Part shown: piece after piece, positions 10,673 to 21,718 of the stretch
How the letters are laid out: each line of letters starts with the position of its first letter
Numbering within the stretch: the first letter of the stretch is position 1
From: Corythucha ciliata
Lineage: Eukaryota; Arthropoda; Insecta; Hemiptera; Tingidae
Direction: 5' to 3'
DNA length: 64,000 nucleotides
NCBI GenBank assembly: GCA_038030265.1
Contig: CM075937.1
Coordinates: 29,058,198-29,122,197, forward strand
Translations under genes and position numbers: made by a program
The notes under the pieces: model-generated
Told to the model about the DNA's origin: nothing
Database searches by the model: none
What the model saw: the letters and a program-made list of their open reading frames with translations, nothing else

Positions 10673-12625
10673 CAGTGGGGGATCTAGGATTTTAACTTTG
10701 GAGGGGTTCTACCATGAATCTCTCTCTTTTTTCCTGAGTTTCAGCCACAAACATGCCTCTATACGAACCAATAATTGGCTTTGTCTCAAATTTAACCATG
10801 AATTAGCGGTTTTTCCCAATTTTTTTCAGCGATCTAAGTGTTTTTTCTCAATTTTAGCCGCGAATTTTTTTCTTCATTTCAGACGCGAATCACCGCATTT
10901 CCTCAATTTTAGCCGTGAATTAGTGGACTTTCCCAAATTGATTTTCTCCGTTTCAGCGGCAAATAAGCGCTTCTTGCCCACTTTAGCCGCGAATTCACTG
11001 AATCTTTAACAGCGAATGAGCTCTTCCTCTACATTTTAGACGGCAATTAGAGGTTTGTCTCAGTTTTAGCCACGAGTTAACATTTTATTCCTCTAATTTT
11101 AGCGTTTTTCTTCACTTCTTACTCATGTGAATTAGCGCTTATCACTATTTTAGCCGCAAGTTATCTCGTTTCCTCAGTTCTAGCAGAGAATTGTCGTTTT
11201 GTTTTCTTCGTTTTAGCTGAGCATTATTTCCGAATTTTAACCGTGAATTATTCCTTAATTTCACGCCTGATTCACCACCTTTACTCAATTTCAACCTCGA
11301 ACTCGAGGATTTTCACAAAATCCGTGAATTTGCGTTTATCTCCATTTGAGCTCCGCGAATGAGCGCCTTTTGTTATATTGGCCGTGAATCAACGCAATTT
11401 CCCAATTTTAGCCGGGAATTAGCGTTTGTATCAGTTTTAGCCGTGAACAAGCGGAATTACCAAATGTATCTTTGAAATTTAGCTTCACATTAGCGCTTGC
11501 TCGTGCCGAGAAGTAGCGTATTTCTCCACTTTAGCTGCTAAAATTAGCCACGAATCAAATATTTAATTATCTTTATTTTAGTTGCAAATAGGCATTTTAC
11601 ATCAATTTTAGACGGGAATTAGCGGTTTGTCTCAGTTTTAGCCATGAATAAGCGGCTTTTCTATCACTTGTATCCGTGATTTAGCTTTTTTTTCTCAATT
11701 TTTACCGTGACCTAAGCGCTTTTTCTCATTTTTTAGTCGCAAATTACCGCGTTTCCTCAATTTTAGCCAATTTTCTCAAATGTTCCGCGAATTGGCTTAT
11801 TTCTCCATTTTAGTTGTGAATGAGCGTTTTACTTCAATTTTAGGCCGGAGTTGGTAGATTTTCTCAGTTTAAGCCGTGAATTACGTGGCTTTCTCAATTT
11901 TAGCCGTGAATTAGCGATTTTTCTGCGCTTTTTTCTTCTGTAGCCTCGAGAAAACCACGAATTTTGCGTTTTCAAAAATTAATTGTTGAGCCAGGTGAAA
12001 GATGGACTTCAGCTTTTTCTCAATTTTCGCCACATATTAGTGATTTTTTTCATTTTCATCCACGAATTAGTGATTTATTTTCGTTTTCTACTATGAGTCG
12101 ACGCTTTTCTGCTACCGCTATTTGATATTAGCGTTTTTTTTCAACGTTCTCCCGCGTACTTGCCCAAAGAGTAGCACATTAGAACGCATTCTTAATTTCT
12201 TCTGCCTTAAAGGCCTATAGGAATTTGGAGTTGGCGTTTTTTCTCTGGTTGTCCGCGAAGTTGCCTTCAGATATCTCGAATTGGTATATTTTTCCTAATT
12301 TAAGTGGCAAATGATCGCTTGTTCTCAATATTTGACGCTAATAATCGCTTTGAAACGTAAAAATTCATTTTTTTTTTTCATCTATATTCATGCTTTTTGG
12401 TGCCCCCCCCCCCATCAATGAATGGTGTTCTCACCATCACGAGATCGCCCATTCGTCGAGAAATCATCATTCTGGTGCAGATCCCAATCAACAGTCGCCC
12501 TTTGGTATGTGCAAGGTATTAGAAGAAATCTCTGGAATGACTATCAACAAATTTTTGGCGGACGCCATCTTCTTAGGGGGGGGGGGGTTTAAACCCCCAA
12601 AACCCACCCCGTAGATCCGCCACTG
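10673..12625. mobile_element. Non-autonomous hAT-like element with a minisatellite interior
   Basis: The left end is CAGTGGGGGATCTAGG and the right end is the complement of CAGTGGCGGATCTACG (14 of 16 match). The 8-bp word CTAGTAAT flanks both ends exactly (10665-10672 and 12626-12633). An 8-bp target duplication and CAGTGG-type termini are typical of hAT transposons. The 1.95-kb interior has no transposase. It is almost wholly the degenerate 30-bp repeat described separately, plus a C run near 12405 and a G run near 12579. Confidence 0.75.
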
Positions 12626-13640
12626 CTAGTAATACACAAGTGTAGAAAACCTTGAGATTTCAGTGCCAAATTTAGACAAATTGGATGAAATCAACACCAC
12701 GTAGCGTTAAATTATGGCTCATTCTAATTTTTAGCCTCGAATCAGCGCTTTTTCCACACCTTATTCGCAGATTAGCGCTTTTTCTCAGTTTAAAGCCACG
12801 AATGAGCACTTTTTCTTAAATTTAAGCCGTGAATTGCATATTTTTCTCCATTTAGTAGCGTTGACTTCATTTTAGCTGCGAATTAGTGGGTTTTGTTTCA
12901 CTCTTATAGTCACGAATTAGCGCTTGTCCATTATTTTAGTCTTAAAGTTGCATTCACCAGAGGGTCGGGAATTGGCATTCTATCAATTTTAACCGCTAAT
13001 TAACGTTTTTCTCCATTATGATCGTGAATTAGCGTATTTTTCTCAATTTTAGCTGGATATTTGAGTTTTTCTCTATTTTAGCCGCAAATTAGCGTTTTCC
13101 TTTAAACGCTCATAGTCATGAATTAGCGTTTTTCTCAATTTTAGCCACGAACTAGCGATTTTTCTCAATTTTTCCCGTGAATGTGCGATGTTTCTTCATA
13201 TTTGCCGCGAATTAGCGGCTTTTTCCACTCTTGGTTATTACTATTAGTTAGCGCCTTTTCTAAATTTTGGTCAAGAAGATTCCTTCATCAAAGAGGCGCG
13301 AAATGGCTTTTACTTAGTTTTAGTCGCGAATAGCGTTTTTCTCTCAGAATCGGATCTTTTTATGAATTTTAACCGTGAATTAGCGCTTTTTCTACATTTT
13401 ATTCACGAATTTAAGCACTGTTCCTCAATATCATCCTCAAATTTTATTGATTTTTCTACATTTTTAGTCGCGGATCATCATTTTGTCTCAATTTGAGCCG
13501 TAAATTAGGGTTTTTTCTCATTTTAGTCTCTAATTAGCGATTTTTATCAATTTCAGCCTTGAATTAGTGTTTTCCCAATTATATTCCGCGGATCAGCTCT
13601 TTTTACAGATGTTTGCTATGAAGTGAGCTAGAGTCTATCG
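10690..13640. repeat. Degenerate minisatellite, unit about 30 bp
   Basis: Dozens of diverged tandem units read roughly TTTCTCAATTTTAGCCGTGA then ATTAGCGCTT. The words TTTTAGCCGTGAAT, GAATTAGCG and TTTCTCAATTTT recur at about 30-base spacing throughout. The array starts inside the hAT-like element, is broken near 12370-12720 by its right end, and resumes outside it up to about 13640. It encodes nothing; the open frame at 10698-11009 is a translation of the repeat. Confidence 0.85.
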
Positions 13641-15040
13641 TGGAGTATAGAACCCTTTTAATAGCTAAAATAAAGTAAAACGACATAATGTGCTGTTCTT
13701 GAACAAGTCCGCGTCTGGAATTGGCTTAGGTAAATCGCTAACTCGCAAATATAATGAGAAAATGCACTAATTAGTGTTAAAAAATTGATAAACAATCGCT
13801 TGATCACGTTCACGATCACGATTCAGCAAAAAAATTGGTGAGCATTTACCGAAACTTTCAATATCGTTGTCTACGAGTATGTAGCCCTGATTAAGTTTCT
13901 ATTATGTATGACTCCCCCGAAACTTGTAATTCATGGCTGCGTCCCCCCACCCCACCAACGGTGTTGAGTGGTTTTGTCACGGGAAGCAGCCTTCGAAAAC
14001 GTCGCCTGATGCATCAATGTAACATTGATGTGAACGATGAACGAACTGAATGAAATATATTGCCCCCGCCTTCTTAGGGGCGGTAATAAAAAGCTTTCCA
14101 CCTCGTTACCAGGGTGGACAAATATACCTTGCCCCCCCTCCCGGTAAAATTCCTAGCTACATGTCCTGGATTATTCCCCCTCACCGTGTCCACCTAGTGC
14201 ACACCCCAATCAAGAACTATCGGACAGCATCCCCCCTTGACACTTATGGACGCTTCCCCACTACCACGAATAATCTCCCCCCCCCCTGATGAAGTTTTGA
14301 GTTTTCCTCCTCTAGCGACAGGTGGACGCAGACCGCGTCCAACCCCCCCTTGTTTAGACGCCCCTGCTGAAAACCCAACTTTGTGGGTTTTGGGTGTGCT
14401 GAAAACCCAATATTGTTGGGTTGTCTCATTGAAATGATCCATTTCACAGACAGAAATAACTATTTTTAAAATTCAAAAGCCCGTGAAAAGCCAAAGCTCC
14501 GTAAAAATCTAAATTTCAAGCGAGCCCCTTGAGTACCAGACAACAGGCGGCCTTCTCAGAAAAGCTGCCCTTTCCTATAAGAACTTGAACTGGTCTACGC
14601 GCTTGTTGAAGACTGTACTGTAAACTTGGCGGTTTACAGGCCTGCAAGTTCCTGACAATCAGCCATTCGTCTCTACGACAGAAGAATCCAGAGTAGAGGA
14701 CTGAATTACCGCAGTATCCTTCCCAGGCGACGAAAATTTCGAGTTTAGTTCCGAAAATATCACTTTTTGGGGGAGAAATTGTCAGTTATTGGACGGAATA
14801 GAAAATGCAACAACGACAGTTTTCCATCAGATATGTTAGTTTAACGGTAAACGACTGATTTATTATCTGTGCTAAATCAGTTTCTGCGGGGTTGAATTAA
14901 CGATTTCCCACGACGAGTTCTAAGTTGATGAACTACCGAGTTTTCATTCTGGGGATTCATCCCCGAGTAGTCATTGGGACGCATCTGACTATCTGACTTG
15001 TGCTCACGGGAAGCCGCACACCTCTAGATCTAAGGCTGGC
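13640..15040. other. Spacer between two blocks of the 30-bp minisatellite
   Basis: No gene is visible. C-rich runs occur around 13935-13960, 14125-14145 and 14275-14290. The open frames at 14050-14447 on both strands are low-complexity translations of C-rich DNA. A short duplicated AAAACCCAA word pair lies at about 14371-14420. Confidence 0.45.
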
Positions 15041-15480
15041 TAGGCTCTTGCCGTGAACTAGCGATTTTTCCGATTTTATTAGCTAAGAATTGAGCATTTT
15101 TTCTCAATTTTATTCGCGAATTGGCATTTTCTCAAATATCTGTGGATAAGAGCTTTTTCTCAATTAGCGCTTTTCACACATTTTAGTCGACAATATGGGG
15201 TTTTTTTATTTTTTAGGCCCGAATTAGCTATTTCTTTCACTTTGGAGAAGAATTATCATTTTATCTCAGTCACTGAAAACCATGAATTTTTTCAACATTG
15301 GCTGCAAATGAGTGTTTTTTTTTTTCATTTTAGCCGTGAATTCGCAATTTGTCTAGTTTTTAGCCGTGAAGTTGCCCTCGGAAACAGTGAATTTCCCGAA
15401 TTTTCCATTTAAGCTATATGATTGAGTTTGAAAACTATTTCATAATGAGTGCAAGTAAGTGTTTTTCTTAATTGTATCCG
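15040..15480. repeat. Second block of the 30-bp minisatellite
   Basis: The same unit as in 10690-13640 resumes (GCCGTGAACTAGCGATTTTT, TTTCTCAATTTTATTCGCGA, TTTTAGCCGTGAATTCGCAA), more diverged and with some other sequence mixed in. It ends near CTTAATTGTATCCGCG at 15480. Confidence 0.7.
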
Positions 15481-16149
15481 CGCCTAGGACAGTCGGGCCC
15501 CCGCCTAAAGACAGCACAGCCTGTAGCTGATGATTCGTTTTATGCCCGTCCTGGAGCTTACTAATAATTATTATATTGTTGTAGCTTATAGGGGGTTAAG
15601 TGGATTGTTAGCGGTTCATTGGGGATGATGAAAATTGACTTTTCTACACATATACATATAAACTTCCAGAACCAAAATATTTTGGCCTTTAATATACAAA
15701 ATTAATTAATAATAAAACTCTTGAACAGGTAAAATGAAAAGTGAAACTAAAGTGGACGAAAACGTTTTTTGATGGAAGTGTGTCGCTAGGTCAGGTATTC
15801 AGGATGCTAACCAGAAGGCGCTCCTTCCTTCCAATAAGCCTGTATGTAAGAGAGGGAAAAAGAAAGAAGAAATGGAAAAGAAAGGAATGAAAGGCGGGGG
15901 TTGAAGAGAGAGTGAGCGAGATAGAGAAAGAGGTAAAAAAGAGCTTTCTTTCAAGTTTTTTTTTCTTTCTTTTTTCTAAAAAACTTCAAGGTCGGCGGCC
16001 TACTGCTTGCCCCTTCGCCACCCTCCGCCCACGTACTAAACTCTTCTGAATTAACGTATAGGTACATTTCATTTTAAGTAAGTCCTATAGTGCTAGGTTT
16101 TAGTGTACCATGCTTTCTGTAATTTACGGTCATTTCTTCTAATAATGTA
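15481..16149. other. Non-coding stretch with a purine-rich tract
   Basis: Positions 15843-15945 are almost all purines (GAGAGGGAAAAAGAAAG and similar), followed by a pyrimidine run at 15943-15978. I see no gene. Confidence 0.5.
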
Positions 16150-16280
16150 CAGAAACGTCGTTCCTCGAAATTTCCTCGACTCCAACCTTCCTTGCAAACT
16201 GTAGAATCACATGTTATTTTATAATTTTTCCAGTTTGTGAGGGAGGTTTGAGGTGGAGGAAAATTCGAGGAACGACTTGG
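16150..16280. mobile_element. Hairpin element of about 130 bp
   Basis: GTCGTTCCTCGAAATTTCCT at about 16154 is repeated in reverse complement as AGGAAAATTCGAGGAACGAC ending at about 16277. The outer 45 bases of each arm correspond, around an AT-rich loop. This looks like a short fold-back repeat directly next to the following MITE. Confidence 0.5.
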
Positions 16281-16292
16281 CATACGGGCCTA

Positions 16293-16421
16293 AGCCGGAT
16301 ACACACACGCGGTATTTGCCAATCGAGCAACAATTTTTTGAAATTTTCAGCTGGCAATTGCTAGAAATTGATTGGATATTTTGAAAGTTACTTGGCAAGT
16401 ACCGCATGTGTGTATCCGGCT
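16293..16421. mobile_element. MITE, 129 bp, AGCCGGATACACAC termini
   Basis: The left end AGCCGGATACACACACGCGG and the right end CCGCATGTGTGTATCCGGCT are near-perfect inverted repeats. The inner TTTGCCAATCGAGCAA / TTGAAAGTTACTTGGCAA also pair. The flanks are CTA and TTA, a 3-bp duplication with one change. Confidence 0.65.
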
Positions 16422-17074
16422 TTAGCATTTCGCACATTGACATTGACTACGTGTTTTCTGCATTCACCTGGTATGGTAAGCAACTTTTTTAAAATGAAAA
16501 ATAAATTCAAAGGGTACGGTGTTGCGGGGCTGTAAGCAGTGTAAGCTGCAATTCGTCCCACTCGCTCGCTCACTCGTGTGCAATTCAAGCAGAGATGAGA
16601 TTGAGCTCCTGGACAATTGTAGTTTTTAACTGGTGAGAGGGAGGGGGTAAGCCTGAGTTATACTGTATAGAGGGAATCAAGAAAGTCAATATGTACTTCG
16701 TTCACTATGACACTCAACAGTAAAGTTTCACGCATACGGAGTGAGTAATTACAATTACCCACCACGGCCTTCCAGTGTCCTGATACTTGAAATTTCTTGT
16801 CACGCCCGCAAGTGGTTACTTGATTAGGGGCCGTACTCATACGTCACTCAAACCGAACTTAGCCTTAACCTTAAATGGATAGTTTGCATTCAGAGACTTC
16901 ACTTAGGGCTCAGCCAGGTGATATTTTATCTCCCCTTAAGATTTATGTTGAGTAGAACTTGAGGCCTACTTAAGTCGCTTAGGGCGAAATGTGTATTCAT
17001 AGAACACACTTATTTATGTTCTAAAATAAATTCGATTTTTTAAAAAAGATTTTCGAGTGTCTTCTTAATTTATC

Positions 17075-17091
17075 TGGCGCAGTCGGTAGGA
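17075..17091 (+). promoter_or_regulatory. Retroelement primer-binding site (tRNA-Ser type)
   Basis: TGGCGCAGTCGGTAGGA is the type of primer-binding site known from Drosophila gypsy-group elements of the 17.6/297 kind, complementary to the 3' end of a tRNA. It should lie just 3' of a 5' LTR. An AATAAA-like polyadenylation word upstream at about 17023-17029 fits an LTR end, but no second LTR is recognisable in the window. The LTR start is not visible; the sequence at about 16827-17007 may be an unrelated MITE. Confidence 0.6.
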
Positions 17092-17263
17092 CCGGTTGAA
17101 CGAAATTAGTGCACATAATTTCGGTTCTTTTCAAAGATTTATCAACCAAACGAGAGTTCAGTGACGTTATCTCCGGTCAAGAACTTTACAGACGACGATG
17201 TCCCACACAACACGGAGGATACCCCCCTGACTACTTCGTGAAAGAACATCAGGAAGCAGCCAG

Positions 17264-17737
17264 ATGTACAAATCAGTCCTGCCCATCTTCTTCTTCCTCA
17301 TCTTCGACGGGACAAGAAGATTAGAAATTAGAAATATTACTTTTAATAGTGGAATTATTCCGATTAACCTAGGAAAAGCTAAAATTCAGAAATCCTTTCA
17401 TACATTTGTACATTACTTTCATTTGAATATCCTATTAAACCAATGAAGCGATTTGGATAGAGAATTTAATCTTGTTAGAAATAAGCTCTACAGTAGGAAA
17501 CCCCTTGATAGAAATAGTTTAAGTAAAGAAGAAAATAAATTTTTAAGAAATCAATTCGAGACGATCCTTCCTTCGATAATCCTCCAGCGTAGTCACTTAA
17601 GTTCCATTTTATGTAATTTTGATGCCTACAAAGCCATCAAGACTGAGTTATTGAAAAAAAAAAACAAAAAAAAAAAACGATTTACAGCAAGCTTCCAATA
17701 TAGAACTTACATGAACGGGGCAACCAGAAATAGATAA
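17264..17737 (+). pseudogene. Errantivirus-like env fragment (broken)
   Basis: The frame opens at an ATG 172 bases after the primer-binding site, with a hydrophobic signal-peptide-like start (about residues 3-15: SVLPIFFFLIF). It continues in one frame to 17737, broken by one in-frame TGA at 17444-17446. The part after the leader has a pattern I associate with insect retroviral envelope proteins: a short beta-rich segment, a histidine/phenylalanine-rich stretch, then a long helical region with regularly spaced Leu and Asn. The cleavage site, fusion peptide and membrane anchor are absent, so it is truncated, ending in a lysine-rich A tract. No gag or pol lies between it and the primer site. 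The env assignment is inference. Confidence 0.4.
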
Positions 17738-18164
17738 GAATGCAATGCCAACTCAATCGACGTGATCATCCCGCGGACTTGGGATTACTTTTTTATCGAT
17801 TCATCACACAAAACTACATAGGATTAGACACCCCGTTCGGCTAAATTGGTACACCCCTTAATGAGATGAGGTGGCCAACGTCTAGCCTCTCTTAAGAAAA
17901 TGATGGCCACCTCTTGACCACATACATCAAAAGAAATTTTTTGAGCCTCTTTTGAAGTTGGGCAGAATTTTGCCACTATTCTGTCGTTTTCAATTTTTAT
18001 ATCCCGCAGAAATAAAGATTTACCTCTTCTCGGTTGAAAACGAAAGCACGAGAAATCACGTACCAGACACGACGCATGGCTCGAGAAACGAGAAAGACGA
18101 GTGCTCTTCGAGTCCAAGATGAGAGCAAAACGACCATATGATGAACTATTTACTACGTATTGAT
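17738..18164. other. Non-coding stretch
   Basis: The 139-residue minus-strand open frame at 17824-18243 runs into the Harbinger terminus and has no domain I recognise. I treat it as chance. The 18050-18160 part resembles sequence on the other side of the Harbinger element (about 21730-21960), both rich in CGAG and GACGA words. Confidence 0.4.
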
Positions 18165-18509
18165 TAAAGCCCCGTCTACATAAGACGCAAGGACGCCGTC
18201 GCAGGACGCAGCGCAGAACGCAGGAAGCAAGTCCACTTTTCACTGTCTACATAAAACGCAAGGCTCCGTCGTGCGTTGAGCCAATCATATGTCACGTTAT
18301 AAAATAAAAAGTGAAAGAGAAGATCTAATCACTTTATCTTGACATTGTTAGGTTATCGTACTCCACTAATTCCAGTCAGCATTGTATTTTCACACTTTCA
18401 AGTCAATTTAATCATTTTATGGATAAGATAGCTAAAAAATTAGGACGTTGCCACGTTATTCACCATCTGTGTTTCGGCGATGGTCTTCAAAATTCGGCTG
18501 AGGGAAAGA

Positions 18510-18690
18510 TAAAATAGAAGAAGGGGTCGTCAGTGGTGGCTTCATGCATTAACGAAAGAATGATGTTCGGCTGCTATAAAACATTGAGAATCGCGGATCA
18601 CGAGGAGTTTTTTGAGTTACGGGGATGTGACCTTCGAAATTCGAGGATCTTCTTGAAAGGGTGACTCCATATTCCATGGGCCTTATTCCG
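18510..18690 (+). pseudogene. Harbinger transposase, decayed N-terminal part
   Basis: In three frames there are consecutive fragments resembling the start of PIF/Harbinger transposases: RQWWLHALTKE, then FGCYKTLRIADHEEFFE, then PSKFEDLLERVTPY. The order and spacing match the conserved RxWWV...E...G.Y..L...D.EEFF.Y.RM....F..LL..V.PY pattern of the family. At least two frameshifts and a stop break it. The catalytic DDE part is not recognisable downstream. Confidence 0.5.
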
Positions 18691-19484
18691 AGTTGTCGGG
18701 AAAAACTCACGTGAGGTGGTTGCTATGGCGAGATAGTACTATTTCTGATGAAGCGTCCTTGGATACCGCTTGATGGATAATTTCCCGATAACTCTAACTA
18801 GGGCCCCATATCTCGAGAAGAAAAGCAACAGAACTCCTTCACCAGTTGCTTTACTATTTGTGTGAACGCTTTCGTAAGTTCACCCTGGTAGCGTACATTG
18901 CATATTCATTTACTTGTACTTATAACGATTCGTTTGTAGTTATCGCAGGTGCATGGAAATACGGGAAAAAAGCAGTCCGTGGACATGGATGTTTCGAGTC
19001 GGGTGCTCAACTGCTTATAAAATTACATCCCGGAAGTTTGGAAGGCAATATGGCTTGATTTACTACCAAATATTTTGCCAGTCAAGACAGGGAATGCTTT
19101 ACAATTTTCAGATATTCGGGTAAAATTACATAGATACCCCAGTATTTAACGTAAAAACAAATAGATCCATAAATATAAGGTACTTACTACCAGGAACTGC
19201 ATGTTTTCGTAATTGGTATACGTATAGTACTATAGTACACACCAAGTTGTGGGGGTGCTTCGATCTTGTAGACAATAGGACCTTCCCAACCACTATCCCC
19301 CACTATTAGCCGTGTACTGAACAGTACAAAATCATCCAAATGCTGACATACACCCTGTATTTTGAGTGAATTAAATACATTCTTCAAACTTGTAGGTACA
19401 TTTATTTGAGAATCACTAATTAATAAAAAACTAATGTTTCTTACAAGACTAGTATGACATAATAAAAAAGTTTTTAATTTATGT

Positions 19485-19799
19485 TTATGGGGAAATCATC
19501 ACTGCTAGTTCTTCAAGCACCAATGACTCTAATTTTTCCATCTTCAGGCACTCTCCCCAAGTCATAATTGAATGATTCAAAGGCAGAGCCCCAACGCGTC
19601 GTCCCTTCTTCTTCCAAATATTTTCTTGACCTCTTCTGCGGTCTGTCACTTTGTGGTGATACATCACACCGACTTTCATTGTCCTACGTGTTTTTTTGTT
19701 GCGATGCCCTCTTTGAGTACAGCCCAGGAATTGTTTTTACCAGGGCAATAAGCTCCCTCACTTCATCAGTAGACCACTTTTTCATTTTGAAATAATACA
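19485..19799 (-). pseudogene. Possible Myb/MADF-like DNA-binding ORF of the Harbinger element
   Basis: Reading down from 19788 on the minus strand gives a start KKWSTDEVRELIALV followed by KTIPGLYSK, resembling a MADF/SANT-type DNA-binding domain (W...E...LI.LV...P.LY). A stop follows at about residue 34, and the same frame continues with a lysine/arginine-rich part and RWGSAFESF. Harbinger transposons commonly carry such a second protein. The match is short and I hold it loosely. Confidence 0.35.
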
Positions 19800-20606
19800 C
19801 TTTTTGATAAATAAACTTTTTAAAACAAAATCTAGAAGGAAATGGCGAGCGGAGTTATTTGATTTTGATAACAGTTGCCGGGTAGAAAGAACCTCCAAAC
19901 TCATGGAAGAAGAAAAAATATTGGAGATGCCCAAAAGTATCTTGAAGTGAGCCGGAAATATCATCTATAGTCGGATCGGTGAAAGAATGTGCATGAAATT
20001 ACCCTCTCTCTTTTCCCTAAACCCACATGACTTACCGCTACCACGCCATCACCTGAGAGGAGCCTCTCCTATTTTATCGGTAAAACTCCCTGTTATTGGT
20101 TGCAGTTGTTTGATAAAAGTGGAGAAGTAGAGAACCACGTTAAGAGAGGGAAAAATCGGGCTTATGGCCTCCCACCACTCATGCACATTCTTTCGCTGAT
20201 CCGAGTTTAGTAGGCGGGGCCTATTTCACCGCAGTTGAATTCTATTGGTTCTATTAGTTCAAACTTGACGACGGCTACTCAACATCAAATGCTATTGGCC
20301 GAACGCAAGAAGTTGACGCTAGAAGTTGATATTGGTTCAACTCTGCGTTGCGTCCTGCGTTCTGTGCAGCGTCCCACAACGCCAACTTAAACGTTCTACA
20401 TAGACGACAATGAACATTTTTAAATAAAATAATTAACAACTCTAAACTGAAGAAGAAAACAGGGAGTCATGCGAGCGGAGTTCTCTGTGTTTAAAAATGT
20501 GATTAAACAATCGTTTTTGATAATTTTGGGATTTTGAAAATTTCAACAATCAATGTAGCAGTGGAAAGAACCTCAAACCTAGACCCAACGATATATAAAC
20601 CTGGAT

Positions 20607-21355
20607 CAAGGTATATAGACTACAGAGGTATGCTCGTATCTAGGGGCTACCCCTTGGCAACCGTTACGTCACCCGGGTTAGACTTGAGATGAGGTGAGAG
20701 GTTCTTATAAAATTGTGATGTTATCGCACTCGTGGGCCCTTTCTGTCACTGTGTTTTTTAGTCTTGCTTGGTTTGTTTTTGCCTCGTTCATCACATTCAC
20801 CCAGCCTACTATATTTGCATAGCTTTGTTATAGCCTATTTTTAATAATATAGTGATTGTTTTACCCGAAACCAGACTACTGTTAGGAATTTCTTTGTATT
20901 TACATCACCTCTCGTATCGGTGGGGTAAGTAATTCAAAGTGTTGAATTATTATTTCATTGTTTAATTGTAAGGAAGCATACCTTGCAATTATAATACTCC
21001 CACACCTATTTTATGACCGAAAGTCATGTTCATATTTCATTGATCGGGCGCATGAAAGCTCGTTCCAGCCGCTACTTTTTTTGTAAACTTGTTCCCAACA
21101 ATTTTTAACGTAAAGTCATTCCGTGTAAAGTCGTTCCGCTCACGTGTCGAGGCCTGTTCCCCAAGTTTTAGCAGTGATTCCAGTCACTTACAAATGTAAA
21201 ACTTGGATTTCTTCCTGGTAACGAATACTGACGGTGATATTTTAATGAAATACCTACCGTCTGATTTAAATGGATCTAACCCCATGACGTCATTGCGCGA
21301 ATGATTATGATTGGCTAAAAAGTTAGGAGCATACCTCTGTAGTCTATATACCTTG
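20607..21355. mobile_element. Non-autonomous DNA transposon, 749 bp, perfect 29-bp TIR, 9-bp TSD
   Basis: The first 29 bases, beginning CAAGGTATATAGACTACAGA and ending GGTATGCTC, are repeated exactly as the reverse complement at the right end. AACCTGGAT flanks both sides (20598-20606, 21356-21364), a perfect 9-bp target duplication. Nine-base duplications are usual for Mutator-like elements; the terminal sequence does not name a family for me. The interior has no transposase. It is inserted inside the Harbinger-like element, so it is younger. Confidence 0.8.
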
Positions 21356-21718
21356 AACCTGGATTGCTCACAGACGACTGGAGGGGCGTGGAGGGGGCAG
21401 GTCGTCCCCTGGTAAACAATCACCCTGTCCCTCTCCTCGTGTAGTTATGGCAATATGGCACTTATTTTGAAACTCCACTCCTCTCATCAACTATGGGAGC
21501 TTATTTGATGGCTATTATCAGCTGGTCTTTATCAGCAGTGATGAGCAATCCAGTTCTTTTATATATCGTTGCCTAGGCCCTGCCTTCTAAACTTAAATGC
21601 GATTGGCTGAACGCAACCGTGGACGCGACGCGAGAGTTGGCTGAAATTCGCGTTGCTTCCTGCGTTCTGCGTTGCGTCCTGCGGCGGCGTCCTTTCGTCT
21701 TATGTAGACGGGGCTTAA

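Larger units (their letters stand above)
18168..21715. mobile_element. PIF/Harbinger-like DNA transposon, 3.55 kb, TSD TAA
   Basis: The left end AGCCCCGTCTACATAAGACG and the right end (its exact reverse complement over 20 bp) extend with few mismatches to about 65 bp, including CGCAGAACGCAGGAAGCAA. TAA flanks both sides (18165-18167, 21716-21718), the expected 3-bp duplication. Inside are a decayed transposase start on the plus strand near 18510-18690 and a possible Myb/MADF-type open frame on the minus strand at 19485-19799, the usual two-gene content of this superfamily. An additional copy of the terminal sequence at about 20285-20410 suggests that a second or rearranged copy is fused inside. 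A 749-bp element is nested at 20607-21355. Confidence 0.65.

Noticed and set aside
10690..13640. CRISPR-like array of short repeats
   Set aside because: Units are contiguous and diverged without unique spacers, and the genome is eukaryotic.
14194..14447. Overlapping frames on both strands
   Set aside because: C-rich low-complexity DNA; no family recognised.
16827..17007. MITE or LTR upstream of the primer-binding site
   Set aside because: The suspected inverted ends (CGTACTCATACGTC versus GTGTATTCATAG) match too weakly to set boundaries, and LTR ends are not visible.
17824..18243. 139-codon minus-strand open frame
   Set aside because: It runs through the Harbinger terminal repeat and has no domain, start context or splice support.
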